A stretch of DNA of 64,000 nucleotides from Gigaspora margarita (Eukaryota > Glomeromycota > Glomeromycetes > Diversisporales > Gigasporaceae): NCBI GenBank assembly GCA_009809945.1, contig WTPW01000567.1, positions 47,839 through 111,838 of the forward strand. The letters run 5' to 3'. Positions 44,831 through 57,332 of this stretch are shown here, one piece after another. Under the pieces are notes generated by a model, which did no database searches, was not told the origin of the DNA, and saw only the letters and a list, made by a program, of their open reading frames with translations. The position numbers and the translations under genes are program-made. Each line of letters starts with the position of its first letter. Position 1 is the stretch's first letter.

Positions 44831-45412
44831 TACCATGGCAACATGTCTCTATAAAATAACACACTTTTTTTAATTATCATTTCTTTTTTTACATTTTTTT
44901 GGTGTTACTCCAAATGGCCAATCAGATAAGTTTATTTTTTTTAGATTAGATCTGTTTTAAATTAATTGTTTTTTAATTGATAATCTGCTTGTCAACTGGA
45001 GAGTGATGAAATATAGTGAGCTTCCATTTAAAAATTTTTTTCTTATTAAGTTAACAATACATATCAACCAATTGAAAGTTGTAGAACTCATCAAGGTGCA
45101 TGTAATAGTGGTTAGATCATCCAAATCGGCCTAGTAGATATGAAAAATCATCAAAAATAATTGTCTAACTATATAAAATTTTATGACACAGATTATATAT
45201 AAAAATCACTATAGGTGAAATATGGTATGCTATTATCTAAAATTTTTTTCTTACAAAGTTAATAATACATGTTCACTAATTAAAAGTTGTAGAGCTCATC
45301 AAGATGCATCTAACAGTGGTTAGATCATCCAAATTGGCTCTGTGGATGGCAAGATATATTTAAAAAACAATTGGCTAACTATATAAAATCTTTATATAAA
45401 TAATATTTGTTT

Positions 45413-46515
45413 AGAGAAGTGCAGTAAATCACATAATTTTTTTAGAATGAGAGAGGTCCCCATTTATTATATCATATATATATATAGTAAAATAACCAAT
45501 AATATTGAAGTATTTATTATAATAAAAATTCGCAGAAAGTTCTATATAGTAAAGTCTAAATTTTACTATATCAATCGATAATTATTGATTAATTTATAAT
45601 CTGTGAATAATAAAAGGATTTGATTAGTGATTGGCAGAGTGCATATTATAATCAAAACAATTAATACCCATAATTTGGAGCCATTTTTAAAATTTCTTGA
45701 TTTCTGCAAAGCTAACATCTTTTGTGTTTCTATAAAAATTGTAAAGGCAATTTTTCTCTTCCTAAAAGTGGTGAATTCATCAAAATTGACCCAATGGACC
45801 ATGAGATATTATCATTTTATCTTCACAATCATATGAAATTTTTTTTGCAAATTTGCAAAGAAATTTCATATGATCATAAGATAAAATGATAATATCTCAT
45901 GATCCATTAGGTCAATTTTGATGAATTCACCACTTTTAGGAAGAGGAAAATCACTTTTACCGAAGATGTTAGCTTTGCAAAAATTGAGAAATTTTAAAAA
46001 CGGCTCCAGATTATGGTATTAATTGTTATGATTATAATATGCACCCTGCTAATCACTAATCAAATTCTTTCCTTTACTCACAGATTACGAATTAAGTAAA
46101 CTTGTTTGAAATATCAAAATACATATACTCTGAAATTTTTATTAACTTTAATGAAGTTTTTATTATTTTTTTAATTTTTACATTCGTCGAATGTATTTTT
46201 TTAAAAAATTTTAAAATTTTTGTCGAACATAAAAATCAAAAAGTCAAATAATAAAAATTCTCTAATACTAATAAAAATATTAAGATAAGTATATTTTGAT
46301 CTTCTAAACAAGTTTACTTAAGCAACTTTAATCAATTCACATAGTAAAATTTTGACTTTACTATGTAGTGACTGTTATCGTATGTGAGTCAAAAACATTT
46401 TGAATTTTTTTAATATAATAAAAAACAAAATTTGATTGGTCAATAGTCTATCACAGGGAGGAGGGGAATCAGATCTATATAAATCCTAATTACATAATTT
46501 ACTGCACTTCTCTTA
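45413..46515. mobile_element. AGAGAAGTGCAGTAAAT-ended element, 1.1 kb
   Basis: Ends AGAGAAGTGCAGTAAATCAC and inverted AGAGAAGTGCAGTAAATTAT match closely. A family A palindrome forms the body, but its centre is replaced by a 495-bp palindrome (45598-46092). Same terminal type as 4085-4697. No transposase frame. Confidence 0.6.
45598..46092. repeat. long palindrome, ~245-bp arms, nested
   Basis: AATCTGTGA at the left end pairs with TCACAGATT at the right and the similarity runs to a centre near 45848. Shared blocks include GATTTGATTAGTGATTGGCAG, GCAAAGCTAACATCTTTTG, AAAGTGGTGAATTCATCAAA and AAGATAAAATGATAATATC (all slightly diverged). Arms match at roughly 90% by eye. Both strands show short frames (45566, 45627), which reflect the mirror symmetry. 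Confidence 0.7.
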
Positions 46516-47391
46516 TATAGAGATTTTATATAGTTAGCCAATTGTTTTTTAATAATATCTCACTATCCACTAGGCAAATTTGGATAATATAACTACTATT
46601 AGATGTGTCTCAATAAGCTTTACAACTTTTAATTAGTAGGCATGTATCATTAGCTTAGTAAGAAAAAAATTTTAGATAGAAGCATGCCACATTTCACATA
46701 TAGTGGTTTTCATATGGGATCTCATACAGTAAAACAAGACAGTAGGATGATCATCTAATTTTGAGAAAATTGCATTTAAAATTGTTATATAATTAGTTTA
46801 CTATAATAGTAACCAAGAAAAATTTTAAATTCATATACATTTTATTAATATCTGATATGTTCAATAAAAAAATTATCCTTATAAAGACAAGACTCTTAAG
46901 TAAATAATTAGCATAAAATCTCAAAATCTGATTGGTCTGCCCACTGCCTCATTTTGCTATAGAAGTTCTATATATGATCTGCATTACAAAATTTTATATA
47001 GTCAGCCAATCATTTTTGATGATATCTCATTATCCACTAAACTGATTTGGATATCTAACTACCATAAGATGCAGCTCGACAAGATCTATAACTTTCAATT
47101 AGTGGACATGTATCATTAACTTAATAAGAAAAAAATTTAGATGAAAGATGCCATATTTCGTCACTCTCTAGTTCACAGTCAGATTATTAATTAATCATAC
47201 TTAATACTTTCTTTATCTTTAGTGTATTAGTTGAACTGATATGAAATAGCATTTTCTGATTAGCTATTTCTTCTTAAGGAGTTTGTATTACCTCACAAAT
47301 AGTAAGATTGATGGCTACCTATTAGCTATATTTCATACAACTGTGTAATGACAGATAGATAGAAGTTAATATATAGATAGTTACTAAAAAA

Positions 47392-47687
47392 AGGACCCTG
47401 AACATCTCTCATATAGGTCATAACTAGTTTTGGCCAATTTTGACCTAATTTGCTAAAAATAACAAAATTTATTTACTTTAATAACTTTTAATCCATTGAT
47501 CAAAATTGAATAAACTTTTTTTTGATAGATGTGCCTTACTAAGAGCTTTATTTTAAAAAAAGTTCATTCAAATTGGACCACTAAATGCTAAGATAATTGC
47601 CAAAAACTGTTTTTTTGCTTCTTAAATTTTAGGTGTTTTTGCTAAAAAATTTCAAGTATGACCTCTATACTAGATGTGCATAGTCCT
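47392..47687. mobile_element. hAT-type MITE, AGGACC family, 296 bp
   Basis: Ends AGGACCCTGAACATCT and inverted AGGACTATGCACATCT, followed by ATAGGTCATAACT/ATAGAGGTCATACTT. An 8-bp duplication CTAAAAAA occurs at 47384-47391 and 47688-47695. Relatives are at 56567-57538 and at 63717 to the window end. No frame. Confidence 0.7.
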
Positions 47688-47739
47688 CTAAAAAAAACAA
47701 AAAAAAATTTTATCCAAAAATAAGCAATCCGCGATTAAT

Positions 47740-48660
47740 AATAGTTACTAAATAGTAAAGTCCAAATTCTACTAAGTAAATTGATAATAATTGCTTAAGC
47801 AAACTTATTTAGGAGGTCAAAATACATAAAATTTAAAATTTTTATGCAATTTGGAGAAGTGTTTATTATTTGACATTTAATTTTATATTCAATAAAAAAA
47901 ATTGAAATTTTTTAAAAAATATATTCAATAATATAAAATTAAAATTTAATAATAAAAAGTTATCCAATTTTGATAATATTTTATATGTGCATTTTAATCT
48001 TTTGAATAAGTTTACTTAAGTGATTATAATTGATTAGCATAGTAAAATTTGTACTTTACTATGTAGCAACTACTTGCAATCTTTAATATCATTTTAACTA
48101 AAAATAAGCTACTCCAATTTCTTGCCCAAAAAAAATAGCTTACTTTTGGGAATCTGCATTAGTAAAACTTGAAGTTTTATATATAATGTTGCAATTATAT
48201 AAGAGTATTTTTACTAATAAACATTTTCAAAAAGCTTCTAAAAAATGTGATAGTAATTATAAGCTATTTGTGATTATATAAAGATAGTGTTGTCATGGGA
48301 CAGCTTTGGACAATGATTTGGACAATTTTGAACAATTTTGAACAATTAAATAAATTAAAATAACTTAAAATTTATTAAGATAACCAATTTAATTTTAACA
48401 ATGTGTTTAGCACCTAAAAATATATATAATTATATAATTTTTAGATAAAATTATTAATTATTAAAGCCTGGACAAGCTTTGAAAAATCTTTGATAGTTGG
48501 ACAATTTTGGACGTGAACAAGCCAAAAAAGGTTGTGAACAGCCAAAATGTACAACACTATATAAAGGTATTTAATATATAAAAAAATAGGAGTTAAAGTT
48601 TGTATGATTATATAGAGATTGTGACTATAGAGGAGGTAATTGTAGAGGAAGAAGACTGTA
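47740..48660. mobile_element. family A copy joined to a GAAGACTGTA-ended MITE
   Basis: A complete family A palindrome (47745-48080) is followed by a block (48085-48658) whose parts recur inverted at 60509-60840, ending GGAAGAAGACTGTA next to TA. The middle (48295-48545) holds GGACAATTTTGGACA-type words as an inverted pair, apparently a further nested insertion. Non-coding. Confidence 0.5.
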
Positions 48661-49167
48661 TTTAATCAAATTGGCTAAAAAAAATTTATTTTAATCTTGA
48701 AATTATATAGAATTAAAATAAAAAAGAAATTATTAAATTTATTAAGATAGTTATTAAGATATTTAAGCTTAAAGTTTAGAAAACTTTTACTTGGAAAAAA
48801 TTTATCACTTTTATGCTAACTCACCCTATATGTACTATTACACAGAATTTGCACCTTATTACATGTTGTAAATGTGCTTTCTTATACATTGACTCAAATA
48901 GATTTATATGCAAAATTATGTATTTCTATGTTCAACTTTTTTATGTATTGCTATATATTTTGTTGCTGCATTTCATTATAGAAAAGTGTTTATATAATAA
49001 TTTGCATTATATTATACTATAATCATTTTTTAGATAACTAGTAGATTATCAATTTAGTTGCTTTGTTATATGAGTAATATCTTAGTCTACTAATAGCTAT
49101 TTAAACTTATTATTAGCTAATATTTATACTATAATTTTCTAATTTTATATTTATTGTCATGGTTAAT
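48661..49167. other. intergenic, no gene recognised
   Basis: AT-rich. The 69-residue frame at 48813 has no domain or start context. A diverged family D word occurs near 49070. Confidence 0.5.
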
Positions 49168-49988
49168 TAGAGTTTCTACAAACCTGGATCAAAGCAAACT
49201 TTAGGCCAAATTTGGGTTTAATTTGATTTCAAATTAAACTGGATCTCAAACTAGCATTAAAAAAATATTTGAGTTTGATTTAAAGCAAACTTTTAGTTAA
49301 ATTTGAGTTTGAAGTTTACAAACTAGTTTGAGTTTGAATAATATAAATACTGTAAATTGCTAAAAATAAGCTACTTCCAAAAATAAGCTACTCCTCTTTT
49401 GGTCAAAAAACTTAAAAACATCTTTGATCTGAAAATAAGCTACCCCACAATTGATGAAAGTTGCTATATTGTAAAGTCCAAAATTTACTAATTAAATCGA
49501 TAAAAGTTGCTTATATAATTATTTAGGAAACAAAATACATATTTTCTAAAATTTTTAATAAAATTAGAGAGCTTTTTATTAATTCGAGTTGATATGCATA
49601 TAGGCATATACGCAGTCAACAGATCAAAAAGATAGCTAAGCAGGAGGCAAGTTCTAGGGCCAGACAATCACATGCCTGAAGCAGCAAGAAATGGGAGCAT
49701 GTGAAAATCAATATGGTGGCATAAGATTCATATAGAGATCCAAATGCAGGTAAGTATGATGCTTAAATCACCTTCTGAGTATTATTAATGCCAACAAAGC
49801 CTGGCCAGACTAGAACAGATAAACTACAAGGTAAAGAGGTAACTACAGCAGCTGTGCCAAGAGCTGCTATTTTCTGCTGCAAGTAATAAACTGAATTACA
49901 ATAAGCAGAAAGCAAAAAAAAGCTATAAAAATTAGTTAGCTTGATAAAAGAAGTTTTCAGAAGAAACAATTGAGTCGTTAGGGCTGTT

Positions 49989-50216
49989 ATGCAGCCAAGA
50001 GCAAGAGGCACAAAGCCAAAAAAGCCTGCTAAATTCACAGACAAAGCATATCTGGATACAATAATTCAAGCTACTACGGCATTCTTAATACAATCAATGC
50101 AGCAATACATGGATCAACAATTTGAAATAATTAATAGAAGGTTTGCACAACTAGAACAGTCAAACATAGGCAGCAATGAAATAAATAGCAACAACCAGAT
50201 AATGCAGAGCAGGTAA
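49989..50216 (+). pseudogene. LINE ORF1-like fragment
   Basis: A 75-codon ATG-initiated frame, basic at the start (MQPRARGTKPKKPAKFTDKAY) and then helical and Gln-rich (QQYMDQQFEIINRRFAQLEQ), fits the coiled-coil/nucleic-acid-binding start of a gag-like ORF1. Related pieces continue in broken frames to about 51200 (PQKPCLTNKI, VVAGLESIHG). Confidence 0.5.
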
Positions 50217-51734
50217 CAAGCATGCAGCATACACAAATTTGCAATTAGGTACCTACACATATAGTGAGCACTAGAAATAATGTAGACCAATTCGAAAGTA
50301 ACTATCCTTCTACTCTAAAACTCAACAGGTTGATTACTGAAGCAAATTCTGGAGCCCAATGCAGCGGAAAGCAAGAGAAATAGAGTATAGTCAAATACAA
50401 AGTGATCTTGAGAAAATTCCCAGCTATTGATTACTCAGAAATTAAGCAAATGCCTATAGTCCAAGGCTTGAGTAACCCAAAGGCTATAGAAACTAAACAA
50501 ATTCAGTTGTAGTGGGTATCAAATTGAAGTGAGGGCCAAAAACTGATCAAAATGCTACCACAAAAGCCATGTCTAACTAACAAAATTTGAAAATTACTAG
50601 CTATTAGTTCATTCATAAATATCCATGAATTTTTGCACAAAAATATGATTGACAGCATTAAGTATATGAGTGAGGTTACAGTATTACAAACCTCAGATAG
50701 TAGAGCTATTTCAATAAAGAAGTGCCCACAGAGCAGCCTGATCCAAAACATATCAGAGTAGTTGCTGGCCTTGAAAGCATACATGGATGCAATACTTGTG
50801 CTATATAAGAATCGAGAGCAGGAATTAAATGCATACAGGGACCATATCAACAAGTTATGCATCAAGCATGATTTTTTAGCAGTGCTAGAATGCGATGAGG
50901 ACCAAAGAATCACTTTAATTATGAACTAGAACATCATGCTACTCAACTGAAATATTAAAGCTGAAGAAAAAATTTTGATCGCTTACAGTCAAAAAGTCTA
51001 GGAACAAGGGATAGTGCCCAGGCTGAGCTAACACTACATGGTATAACAGAAAAGAAATATACTTAAACTGGAATAAAAAATTATGTTTAGAAGACAAAGC
51101 ATATAGTAGAGTTCACACATATATAGCATGCAAGAAATTAGGACACAGTAAAAACCTGCTACCAAAAAGGCTACAAGAATAAATATAATGCCAGAAAAAA
51201 TAATTTACCAAAGAGTAAACAACGAACATCGAGCATACAAAATATCAAAAAAAAAATTGAAATAAAATAAAATAAAATAAAATAAAAAGAAGAGAAGAAA
51301 GCAATGAGTATAAGATCACAACAATACTATTACATGCTTGCATGCATATTTTGTCATGTGGAGGCTAGTAGTGTAAACTAACATGAAAAAAATAATAATA
51401 TTAATAATAAACATCCAAAAAAAAACAAAAATAATAATTAACAAACAAAATGAAAAAAGCAAAGGGTTTGGCATATATAAGTGCTTCAAGAAAAAAAAAT
51501 AAATAAATACTGCGCAAGTACAGCTACAAATAATACTAACACCAATCCATATTAAATAATAGCCAAAAAACATAATAGGAAAATTTATACTAGACACCTG
51601 ACACAGTTCAAAGTATCAGAGGTAATACTAGCATGCACAGAGCCTAGCCTACAGTCTGTCAACTAGACAATCAAAGCTATACTGCCCAGAAGCAACCCAC
51701 TATCAAAAGAAGAAGCCAAATTCATAGCACAGCT

Positions 51735-52620
51735 CCTCTTATTACCTATATTTATACCAACTCATTAGGCTATACTACTGAAACCTCTTGGATAACAAAT
51801 CTTAAAAGTCATACTAGAGAAAAAGCTAAAACACACTGCTCAGTATTAGCCTATATGGATAATATCTTGTGGATTGCCTTTTCTTGTAATAAACTTGCCA
51901 ACATAATTTCAATTGCTGAATCCTTTTATACAATAGCAAATATCCAGATCAATCCATCCAAATCAATTTTATCAACTAATAGCAAACCAAATAATTATTC
52001 TCCTATTGCTTTTAATAACCAAGTTATGCCTCTTTGGCTATCTTAACAACCCTTCAAATTTCTTGAATGCTGGTTCACACTTGACAATAAGCAAACTAAA
52101 CAAATACAACTAATATTTAATAAGTCTTTCAGCTTATTAATATTACCAAAACAAAACAAATTACTGATAACCAAGCTATATATGTTATAAATACTGTGAT
52201 TATTCCTACTATCAAATATCGACTACAAAACATAGTTATTAACAGATCAGCATGTAATAAAATTCTTAAGCACCATATAGGTTTAGTTAAACAAAGCTAA
52301 CTTAGTCGTACTATTCCTACTAGCACACTTCTTCACCCTCAAATATATAACTTCAAAAATATCTGGGATATTCAACTTCAACACCATATATCTAATTTTA
52401 TTAAATAGCTAAACAATAATGATCTACTTGGAACTACAACCCATATTCGAATTCAACATATTTAAAACAATCTTTAGTCACCTACTAGTATCTTCTTACA
52501 CTCTAATCCTATAATCAATGGTCCTAATAGATATACTACAAACTTTAAAATCATTTTATTGTTCAAACAACTTAACTGTATAATTAGTCCTAACATAAAC
52601 TGGAATATCCTTTTACAATT
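51735..52620 (+). pseudogene. LINE reverse transcriptase, C-terminal half
   Basis: The frame at 51745-52046 reads TNSLGYTTETSWITNLKSHT..VLAYMDNILWIAF, followed by FYTIANIQINPSKS. YMDN stands where active enzymes have YADD, so the catalytic pair is damaged. Thumb-like sequence (FLECWFTLDNK, IIPTIKYRLQN, HHIGLVKQS) follows after a stop. Established family knowledge: this domain copies LINE RNA at the target site. Confidence 0.75.
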
Positions 52621-53359
52621 AAAGAAGGATTAGTATCACTAGAATCTATTCTATCCTCACATTCCAAATACACTACTTTTAAAAAACAGATTCAACACCA
52701 TCATCTTCTCTACTTAGATTAACTTACTACTTTTAATAATCTACATCTACTCAACTAGAAACATATTTCACCTCAACTTAACAAAATTTCAAAAGGAAGA
52801 ATTCCTCTATAGTTTACCCTATTGGAAGATAAAGTTATTAGTCATTCATTTGAGCAAACTATATATACACACTTTAATCTACCCCAAACTATCTATTATA
52901 GTTATACTACTGAACATTCTTTTAAACATACCAAGCCATGGCCAATTACTACTTTGAACAATCAAATTATACTAAACAAAACACGTCATAAGCCTACTAT
53001 TTCAGACTATATATTAATAACCCATTGGCAATATTCTATTGAAGAACAATTTACAAGTCTATATCCATTAGCATCTATCAATACATCACTATGCTATAAT
53101 TGTCCTCTTAATACAAATACTATTGCAAATAGATGCACTATTCCTATACCTACTAGCCATGCTACAAAATTTTTTGGCAGGGTTAATTCTGACAAATCAA
53201 TCAATTTAAATGCTAACCACTTAGATCTTATTTACTCTATTGCATATAGAAGCCCTATTCACTTTCCATCCCTACCAAATATTATAATTTCTCCTGCATT
53301 AATCCCTTCTATATTTCAATCTGGTACTGCACTTAATACTTTACAATCAATTGCAAACC

Positions 53360-53870
53360 AAAATTGTAATTTAACTGAATTTACATTCTATACTAATAGT
53401 TCTGTTCTCAATCTCAGCAGCTTCCAATGCTCTATGGGCATTGGGTGAATACAGCTACAAAACACATCTATTATACATACCTTCCAAGCACAAATTAAAT
53501 TCTGGCCTTGTTCCTTTAAAGCTAAACTTATTGCAATCTTATCTGCAATTTTACTGCACCCAGAAACTGTAATATTCAAGTCTTTACAGATTCACAATCT
53601 GTAATCTCCAAATACAACAATCACATTAACACTATACCACTATCTAAATCTTCAAATATTCCATATTGGACTATTTGGAATGCACTATTAAACTTTGCAA
53701 AATCATATAGCCTTAATATCAAATTTCACAAAGTTATCGTACACCAAAATGATAAATTCAACAATAAAGCTGATCAACTAGCACATAGCTACCAAATTGC
53801 ATCCTATCTTATTATTAATCTACACAACATATACAACCCCAGTATACACTTTATCTTGATGAATTCCCTA
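53360..53870 (+). pseudogene. LINE RNase H domain
   Basis: LTEFTFYTNSSVLNLS, SMGIG, FKAKLIAILSAILLHPE, then in another frame VFTDSQSVISKYNN and HQNDKFNNKADQLAHS. These match RNase H blocks 1 to 4. The first catalytic Asp (YTDGS) is Asn here, and a stop and a frameshift split the domain, so it is dead. The 52822-53448 frame is the longest open part. Confidence 0.75.
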
Positions 53871-54059
53871 TTGAGCTTCCTATCTGATGTAGTATAAGAA
53901 CAATATGCTATGCACAGATAACAGCACTTTGATCATCACAAAACCACTTCTAGTGATGGATAGCTATCTTTCAACATATTAACTGGAATGCCTTTTGGCT
54001 CTATATCAACAACAATAAAAAAATCTGTAACTTCTCTCACAGTTTTCAATCTTCAGCAC

Positions 54060-54472
54060 TTAAATTATTCAGAGTTAAAATACTTTTAGATGATCTTTCA
54101 GCACTATATATTTTGCACAAAAGAAATCCAGAATACCCTAAAACTTGCCATATATGCCACAATGCAAGTAATATACTATATTGGGCTATCTGCTCTACTT
54201 CTGATCTATTATTCAGTATTATACAAAACTCATTCCACACTATTTTGAGTCCTAGTAAACTTGAAACTTCACAAGTTAATGCTAAAAATCTTTATTCTCA
54301 AATTATAAATTTGGATAGTTTCCAAATTTGCTATTTCTTAAACAGAACTTTATTATTTTCTACTCTATCTGGTTTTATTTCTTTTGAGATTATAAATACA
54401 ATATGTGAATATACTTCATCAATTAAATCTGCTAATTCTCTTACTATTCAATTGCTTCTTAATATCAATTAA
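54060..54472 (+). pseudogene. LINE C-terminal Cys/His region
   Basis: The frame reads LYILHKRNPEYPKTCHICHN..ILYWAIC, a CxxC..W..C zinc-binding arrangement that follows RNase H in fungal LINEs of this type. It then continues as a helical tail to a stop at 54472. Confidence 0.6.
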
Positions 54473-55095
54473 CAAATTTATACAAAGATTTGGATTCCTT
54501 ATTGTATTTCCAGATCACAAAACCAGCCCATATCTTTACAACCTTCTCAAAATAATACTTCATTAACTTATTCATTTCTAAACACCTCTTCTAATAACAA
54601 CAAACTTACTACACAAACTGCAATTCACAAATTTGAAATATGGCTTCCTAAATAGTTTAAATACTTAACTCACTTCTCTGATATTCTTCTTTATAACCAA
54701 ATCTAGGTGAGCTTTGGCTACTCTGGTAGGTTTAGGCTGCAGATAAGTATTAAATTATATTTAGATATATGTCTGAGTTTTTACTCTTAATAATAGATTT
54801 AAGCAATGAAAGTTTTTGTTTTGTAAAAAGTTTCTATTAAATTTAATAAAGATTAAAGCATGGTCTCATCTTTAACATTAAAAAAAAAATAAAAAAAATA
54901 AAAATATATTTATATCATTCAAACTCAAACTAGTTTCTAAACTCAAATCAAACTTAAAATAAAATTTGGGTTTGGTTTGAATTTGATTATTTTTTATTTG
55001 AGTTTGGCTTGATTTGAAACTTTATAAAATTTATAATTTGAGTATAGTTTAATTTGGGGTTTGAGCATATCTAGATCAAACTTTAGAAACCTATA

Positions 55096-55479
55096 GCTAA
55101 TGCTGAAGTTGGCTGCTGCTGAAGCTCTAGAGTCTTTATTTGAAACTATAAAGCTTTGCTAAAATCTATATATACTTTATTAATATGAAATCTATACCCA
55201 AAACTACTATAACTCTATAAGACAAAAACAAAAAAAAACATTCAAAAAATATTTTTAAAATTTATATCAAAATAGGTATAGCTTTAGTATTAGCCAACTT
55301 CAGCATCAGCTATAACATTTATTAAATTTATCATTTATTAAATTTATTTAATTGACAGAACTATTTCTAATGATCTCTTATACCAACTTTTTCACTAATT
55401 CTGATCTATAAATTTTACAACTAGTATATATATATTTAAACAAAACTTTACCTAGTAGCAACTAGGAACTAGAGTTTTA
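55096..55479. other. intergenic, weak inverted repeat
   Basis: GCTAATGCTGAAGTTGGCT near 55092 and the inverse AGCCAACTTCAGCATCAGC near 55293 form a ~220-bp hairpin-like unit that may be a MITE. No gene. Confidence 0.45.
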
Positions 55480-56190
55480 GATTGAATATTGGAATAATTG
55501 ATATAGAGTTAAAAAAGAGTTCTCTATTTGGGTTTGACTCCCTTGTAGAAGATTCTGGTGCTAAAGATAATGTAGTAGAACTAAAATTCTAAAGTTTTTG
55601 TCAAAAGTTAAAAAAGCACTAGCAAAAGTATATCTTTGGTTACATATACTATTTTGTAAAAAATATACTTTATAGTTTTTTACAAGTTGTACTTCGATAT
55701 TTTATTTTGGATGTTTCATAATTTTACCAAAAAGCAGAAAATCTAGCTTATCTTTTCCAAAGATTTGCTGTGTTTACTCCTTTTATTTCAGAAAACACCT
55801 TCTAATTGAAATTACATCATAAGTAAATTATAGTTTTAATATAAACAGTAAATAATATATAAGATTTGTTAGAGATAAGCTCAAAATAAAATTTTATTCT
55901 AGAATGTTCTTTTAGATATAATTTTTTTTACTTTTTATATTTCTTTTTATATGTACATATAGTACTTGAATAGAGTTAAATACTTTACTCAGTCTATATA
56001 ATTTTTAAAGTAGTTTACAATATTGTTAATTTTGTTTTTTTTCTTTGTCTTTCTTAACTTTTCTTATTTTTTTTTGTTTACTTTTGGATTTTGTTTAAAT
56101 TTTGTATATAACCTTTTTTTTTTATTCTTTTTTATTTTTGTAAAATACTTTGTTTGTATAGGTCTAAATCTAAATGTTTTTTGTTCTTGA
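55480..56190. repeat. non-coding repeat family E, copy 2
   Basis: Parallels 33760-34545 in block order, ending with a long T-rich tract and TATAGGTCTAAATC. No protein frame. Confidence 0.45.
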
Positions 56191-56566
56191 GGCAGATTAA
56201 TAAAAAGCTACAATCTTGACAAAGAGCTCAAAAGCTAGCAAAGTACTAAGAATAGTAGTAATATACAAAGTTCTTAGCAAATTAAGAACCCAACAAAAGC
56301 TAAGTATTGGTATTGTTGATCTATAAAAATTATACAAAAGTGATTAAACTTTTGATCTACTAATGAGATGAAACTACTACTATTAGAATTAGCTTGCCAA
56401 GATAATTCTAATGAGCTAAAAATTATTCTAATCTGACTACTGTGTGATAGATCAGAACCAATTTACAATTAATATATAATCTGCAATCTGATTGGCTAGG
56501 TGATCTACTGTGTAAAAAATTGTATATATGGTAATTATAAAACATGTTATCTTTGTGCATATTTAT
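56191..56566. other. intergenic, no gene recognised
   Basis: Low-complexity sequence with an AAGCTA-type content and a GAACCAATTTACAATTAATATATAATC tract (diverged). Nothing identifiable. Confidence 0.4.
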
Positions 56567-57301
56567 AGGACCCTGAACAATACATATAGAGGTTATATTA
56601 GCTTTAATATAAACTTTTTAAATTTTTTATCCACTTTTTATTAAGGGTAGAGGGTATGTAGATCATTTCTATTAATAAATGAGTGACAAAAAATATTTTT
56701 ACTGTGAATTTACAAGTTGCTACATATAAAAGTTAATTTTTTACTAAATAAATTGTTATTTATGTACTAAGTAAAATTGTTCGTAATAAAAAATTACACA
56801 TATCCTAAAAATTTTATTAATTTTGAATGAAATTTGATAAAGTTTTTATAGTAAAAACTTTTGCGGGTGTGTGGTCTATTCTGCGGGGGTTATCACAAAT
56901 TAGCCAATCAAATCACGTGTAAACAATAAGTAAAATAGGGTCGCGAAGATAAAAACNGCTATATCTTATGTTCTACTGGGCCAATTTTAATGATTNGACC
57001 ACCNTTAGAATCAGAAAAACCTCCTCTACAATTTTATTTAAAAATTTAATATGGTTGCTTAATAAAAATTTTCTTTATTATTAAATATAAAATTTTTAGT
57101 AACTAGTTTATTAATAGAAATGATCTATATACCCTCTACCCTTAAGTGAATTAACTATATTTTATATATAAGTTTTAATATTTAATTAATATTATCCAAA
57201 TAACAAATATAACTTTATTTTATTTTTAAAAAAACTTTTATAAAATTTTTTTTCAAAAAAAAAATTTTTTTAAAAAAATTTTTTTAAAAAAAAATTTTTC
57301 T

Positions 57302-57332
<31 letters not shown>

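Larger units (their letters stand above)
43220..44850. mobile_element. inverted-ended element containing the sequence gap
   Basis: ATGTTGACCCATTATCATGGCGACCC at the left (diverged) pairs with GGGGTTACCATGGCAACAT at the right, and GATTGACCAATCATTTTTG with GATTTTGATTGGTCGAT. Inside are T-rich tracts, exon-like GGAGTCATTGTTGTTGGAG repeats (44540-44610) and an unsequenced gap. The frames across the gap are artefacts. Confidence 0.45.
45035..47165. repeat. family B repeats in inverted arrangement
   Basis: Two direct units (about 45035-45205 and 45225-45400) with AAAGTTGTAGA..CTCATCAAG, GTGGTTAGATCATCCAAAT and TGGCTAACTATATAAAAT face two inverted units (about 46515-46700 and 46985-47165). The 45413-46515 element sits at the symmetry centre. 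A further copy is at 35.4-35.8 kb. The repeat is non-coding. Confidence 0.6.
49600..54905 (+). pseudogene. decayed non-LTR retrotransposon (LINE) with RT and RNase H
   Basis: A 5.3-kb plus-strand LINE with many stops and shifts. It contains an ORF1-like start, a reverse transcriptase half, an RNase H domain, a Cys/His C-terminal region and a 3' UTR with AATAAAG (about 54846) followed by an A-rich tail (54880-54905). The endonuclease and the first half of the RT are missing or unreadable (about 51000-51730). The order RT then RNase H then zinc region is that of I/Tad-like LINEs. It cannot move by itself. Target duplication not found. Confidence 0.8.
49168..55095. mobile_element. hAT-like inverted-ended element opened by a LINE
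   Basis: The left ~190 bases (TAGAGTTTCTACAAACC.., then TTTGAGTTTGA repeats to 49352) are mirrored by 54908-55092 (ending GAAACCTA). The design, short terminal repeats plus TTTGA-type palindrome, resembles the hAT-type MITE at 35419. A LINE and a half copy of family A lie between the arms, at the symmetry centre. Flanks TGGTTAAT and TAGCTAAT form a possible, imperfect 8-bp duplication. Confidence 0.45.

Noticed and set aside
45566-45836. two overlapping frames on opposite strands
   Set aside because: Produced by the long palindrome; neither has a domain.
49763-50044. 93-residue hydrophobic minus frame
   Set aside because: Antisense shadow of the LINE ORF1-like start.
50503-50913. 136-residue minus frame
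   Set aside because: Antisense to recognisable LINE ORF1-like pieces (PQKPCLTNKI, VVAGLESIHG).
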